Shown here one piece after another: positions 63,170 through 64,000 of a stretch of DNA of 64,000 nt (within the stretch, counting starts at the first letter, position 1; every line of letters starts with the position of its first letter). Source of the DNA: an uncultured bacterium (GTDB lineage Bacteria; Krumholzibacteriota; Krumholzibacteriia; LZORAL124-64-63); the NCBI GenBank assembly GCA_937864225.1, contig CALMJK010000004.1, forward strand, positions 201,949 to 265,948, given 5' to 3'. The translations under genes and the position numbers were made by a program. Below the pieces are notes generated by a model, which ran no database searches, had not been told where the DNA came from, and saw only the letters and a program-made list of their open reading frames with translations.

Positions 63170-64000
63170 ATGCGTCTCCAATCGACGTTTCAATCAGTCG
63201 CTCTCAGCGCGCGCCAGATCGCGCCCCCCCGCCTCGGGGATCGGGCAAGCCTCCTGGCGTCTTGCGTCCTGACGGCCCTTGTCGCCGGCATCGCCTGGGC
63301 AGGGACCGAAGCGCAGGTTCGACCCACCTCCGGCTCGGCAGCCCCAACCGCCGTGGCCGGGCCGGCGTCCGGAGAGCTCATCGGCATCGTTTTCGCCCGT
63401 CGCGCCCTCGACCTGGAAGCCGAGATCGAGGGACAAGTGGCTGAGATCGTCGTAGAATTGGGGCAGCATGTCAACCGCGACCGAGTGCTGCTGAAGCTGG
63501 CATCGCCCTGGCTCGAGCACGAGCTGGTGATCGTGCGCGCCAGTGTTGCCACGGCCCAGGCCGAATTGGATCAGGCCATCCTGGAACGCGACCTGGCGGT
63601 CCAGAAGCGGGAGCGGCGCTTGCAGGCACCCGATGCCTGGTCCGCCGAGGAGCGCGCCGAGATTCAGTTCGCGGCGGACATGGCGCAGGTGCAGGTCTCC
63701 CTGGCCAAGGCCCAACTGGAGGGGAACCAAGCCAAGGCCGACCAGTTGGCGGAGCAATTGGCGCGGGCCACCGTCCGCGCGCCCTTTGCCGGCGTTCTCA
63801 GCGGCCGTTACTGCGAACTCGGCGAGCGCGTCGCCGTCAACTCGCCGCTGCTGCGCCTGATCAGCGACGCGGACCTGCAGGTCAGGTTCGGCATCCCAGA
63901 GAATCTGGTCGGCCGCGTGACCCTGGGTTCGGATCTGGAGGCTCATTTCCCGGTCCTGAATCTGACCGTGCCGCTGAAGATTTCACGCCTGGCTCCGGAA
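63170..64000 (+). CDS. Periplasmic adaptor subunit (HlyD/MacA-like), 3' partial
   Basis: A reading frame open at the window end and absent from the ORF track as given. The first 277 residues show an N-terminal hydrophobic anchor (SLLASCVLTALVAGIAWA), then FARRALDLEAEIEGQVAEIVVELGQHVNRD, a long alpha hairpin (QAELDQAILERDLAVQKRERR) and ATVRAPFAGVLSGRYCELGERV, the standard adaptor layout. AGGGTGG precedes ATG 63170. It diverges from the LanT operon by ~150 bases and may belong to an additional export complex for the same peptides. Confidence 0.85.
   Translation, partial: MRLQSTFQSVALSARQIAPPRLGDRASLLASCVLTALVAGIAWAGTEAQVRPTSGSAAPTAVAGPASGELIGIVFARRALDLEAEIEGQVAEIVVELGQHVNRDRVLLKLASPWLEHELVIVRASVATAQAELDQAILERDLAVQKRERRLQAPDAWSAEERAEIQFAADMAQVQVSLAKAQLEGNQAKADQLAEQLARATVRAPFAGVLSGRYCELGERVAVNSPLLRLISDADLQVRFGIPENLVGRVTLGSDLEAHFPVLNLTVPLKISRLAPE

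Overview
The window is a high-GC bacterial chromosome fragment. It has no rRNA, tRNA, CRISPR or intact mobile element that I can recognise. A secreted LVIVD-repeat protein ends in a 'NPFNPST'-type sorting domain, kinase-TPR and beta-propeller lipoproteins are present, and the ribonucleotide reductase is class II. Together these suggest an uncultured member of the FCB superphylum (Eisenbacteria, Krumholzibacteriota or Latescibacteria-like). That assignment is inference, not proof.

Layout. 1-10.7 kb: the 3' part of a molybdenum hydroxylase large subunit, the LVIVD protein, a GT-C glycosyltransferase, a Ser/Thr kinase with TPRs, a transposase scrap and a DUF3592 protein. 10.7-18.7 kb: an outer-membrane barrel, a CPA2-type antiporter, a nitroreductase, an LpoB-like plus COG3014-like lipoprotein pair, a polytopic membrane protein and a dihydropyrimidinase-type amidohydrolase. 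18.8-23.4 kb: a four-gene carboxylase operon (carboxyltransferase, enoyl-CoA hydratase, biotin carboxylase, biotin carrier) that fits leucine or branched acyl-CoA catabolism. 23.4-40.9 kb: housekeeping genes including a PD40 lipoprotein, patatin, HDOD protein, DMT exporter, LMW phosphatase/ArsC, NrdJ, amino acid permease, RRM protein, M2 peptidase, MqnD-like protein and two glycosyltransferases. 40.9-44.9 kb: a seven-gene minus-strand island of NifX-like proteins, two MinD-type ATPases carrying ferredoxin clusters, a CGGC protein and a DUF5320 protein.

45.2-64 kb is the most interesting part and holds two adjacent RiPP (ribosomal natural product) systems. The first has a radical SAM/SPASM maturase and two paralogous Cys-rich precursor peptides that share a leader and a CKCGxVCPC block. 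The second is a class I lanthipeptide locus with eight small precursor genes (leader KLxLxRETVRDLx..GG, then Cys/Thr-rich cores), three LanC cyclases, one full-length LanB dehydratase, a C39-peptidase ABC exporter (LanT) and a membrane-fusion protein. A further periplasmic adaptor diverges from it and runs off the window.

Each lanthipeptide precursor has its own recognisable promoter, followed at the probable mRNA 5' end by a hairpin. Terminator-like stems separate precursors from one another or from the following lanC. Two of the three lanC genes are apparently identical over about 1.2 kb, and four precursors sit in roughly 510-bp tandem modules. The array therefore looks like a locus that diversifies its core peptides by duplication while sharing one dehydratase and one exporter.
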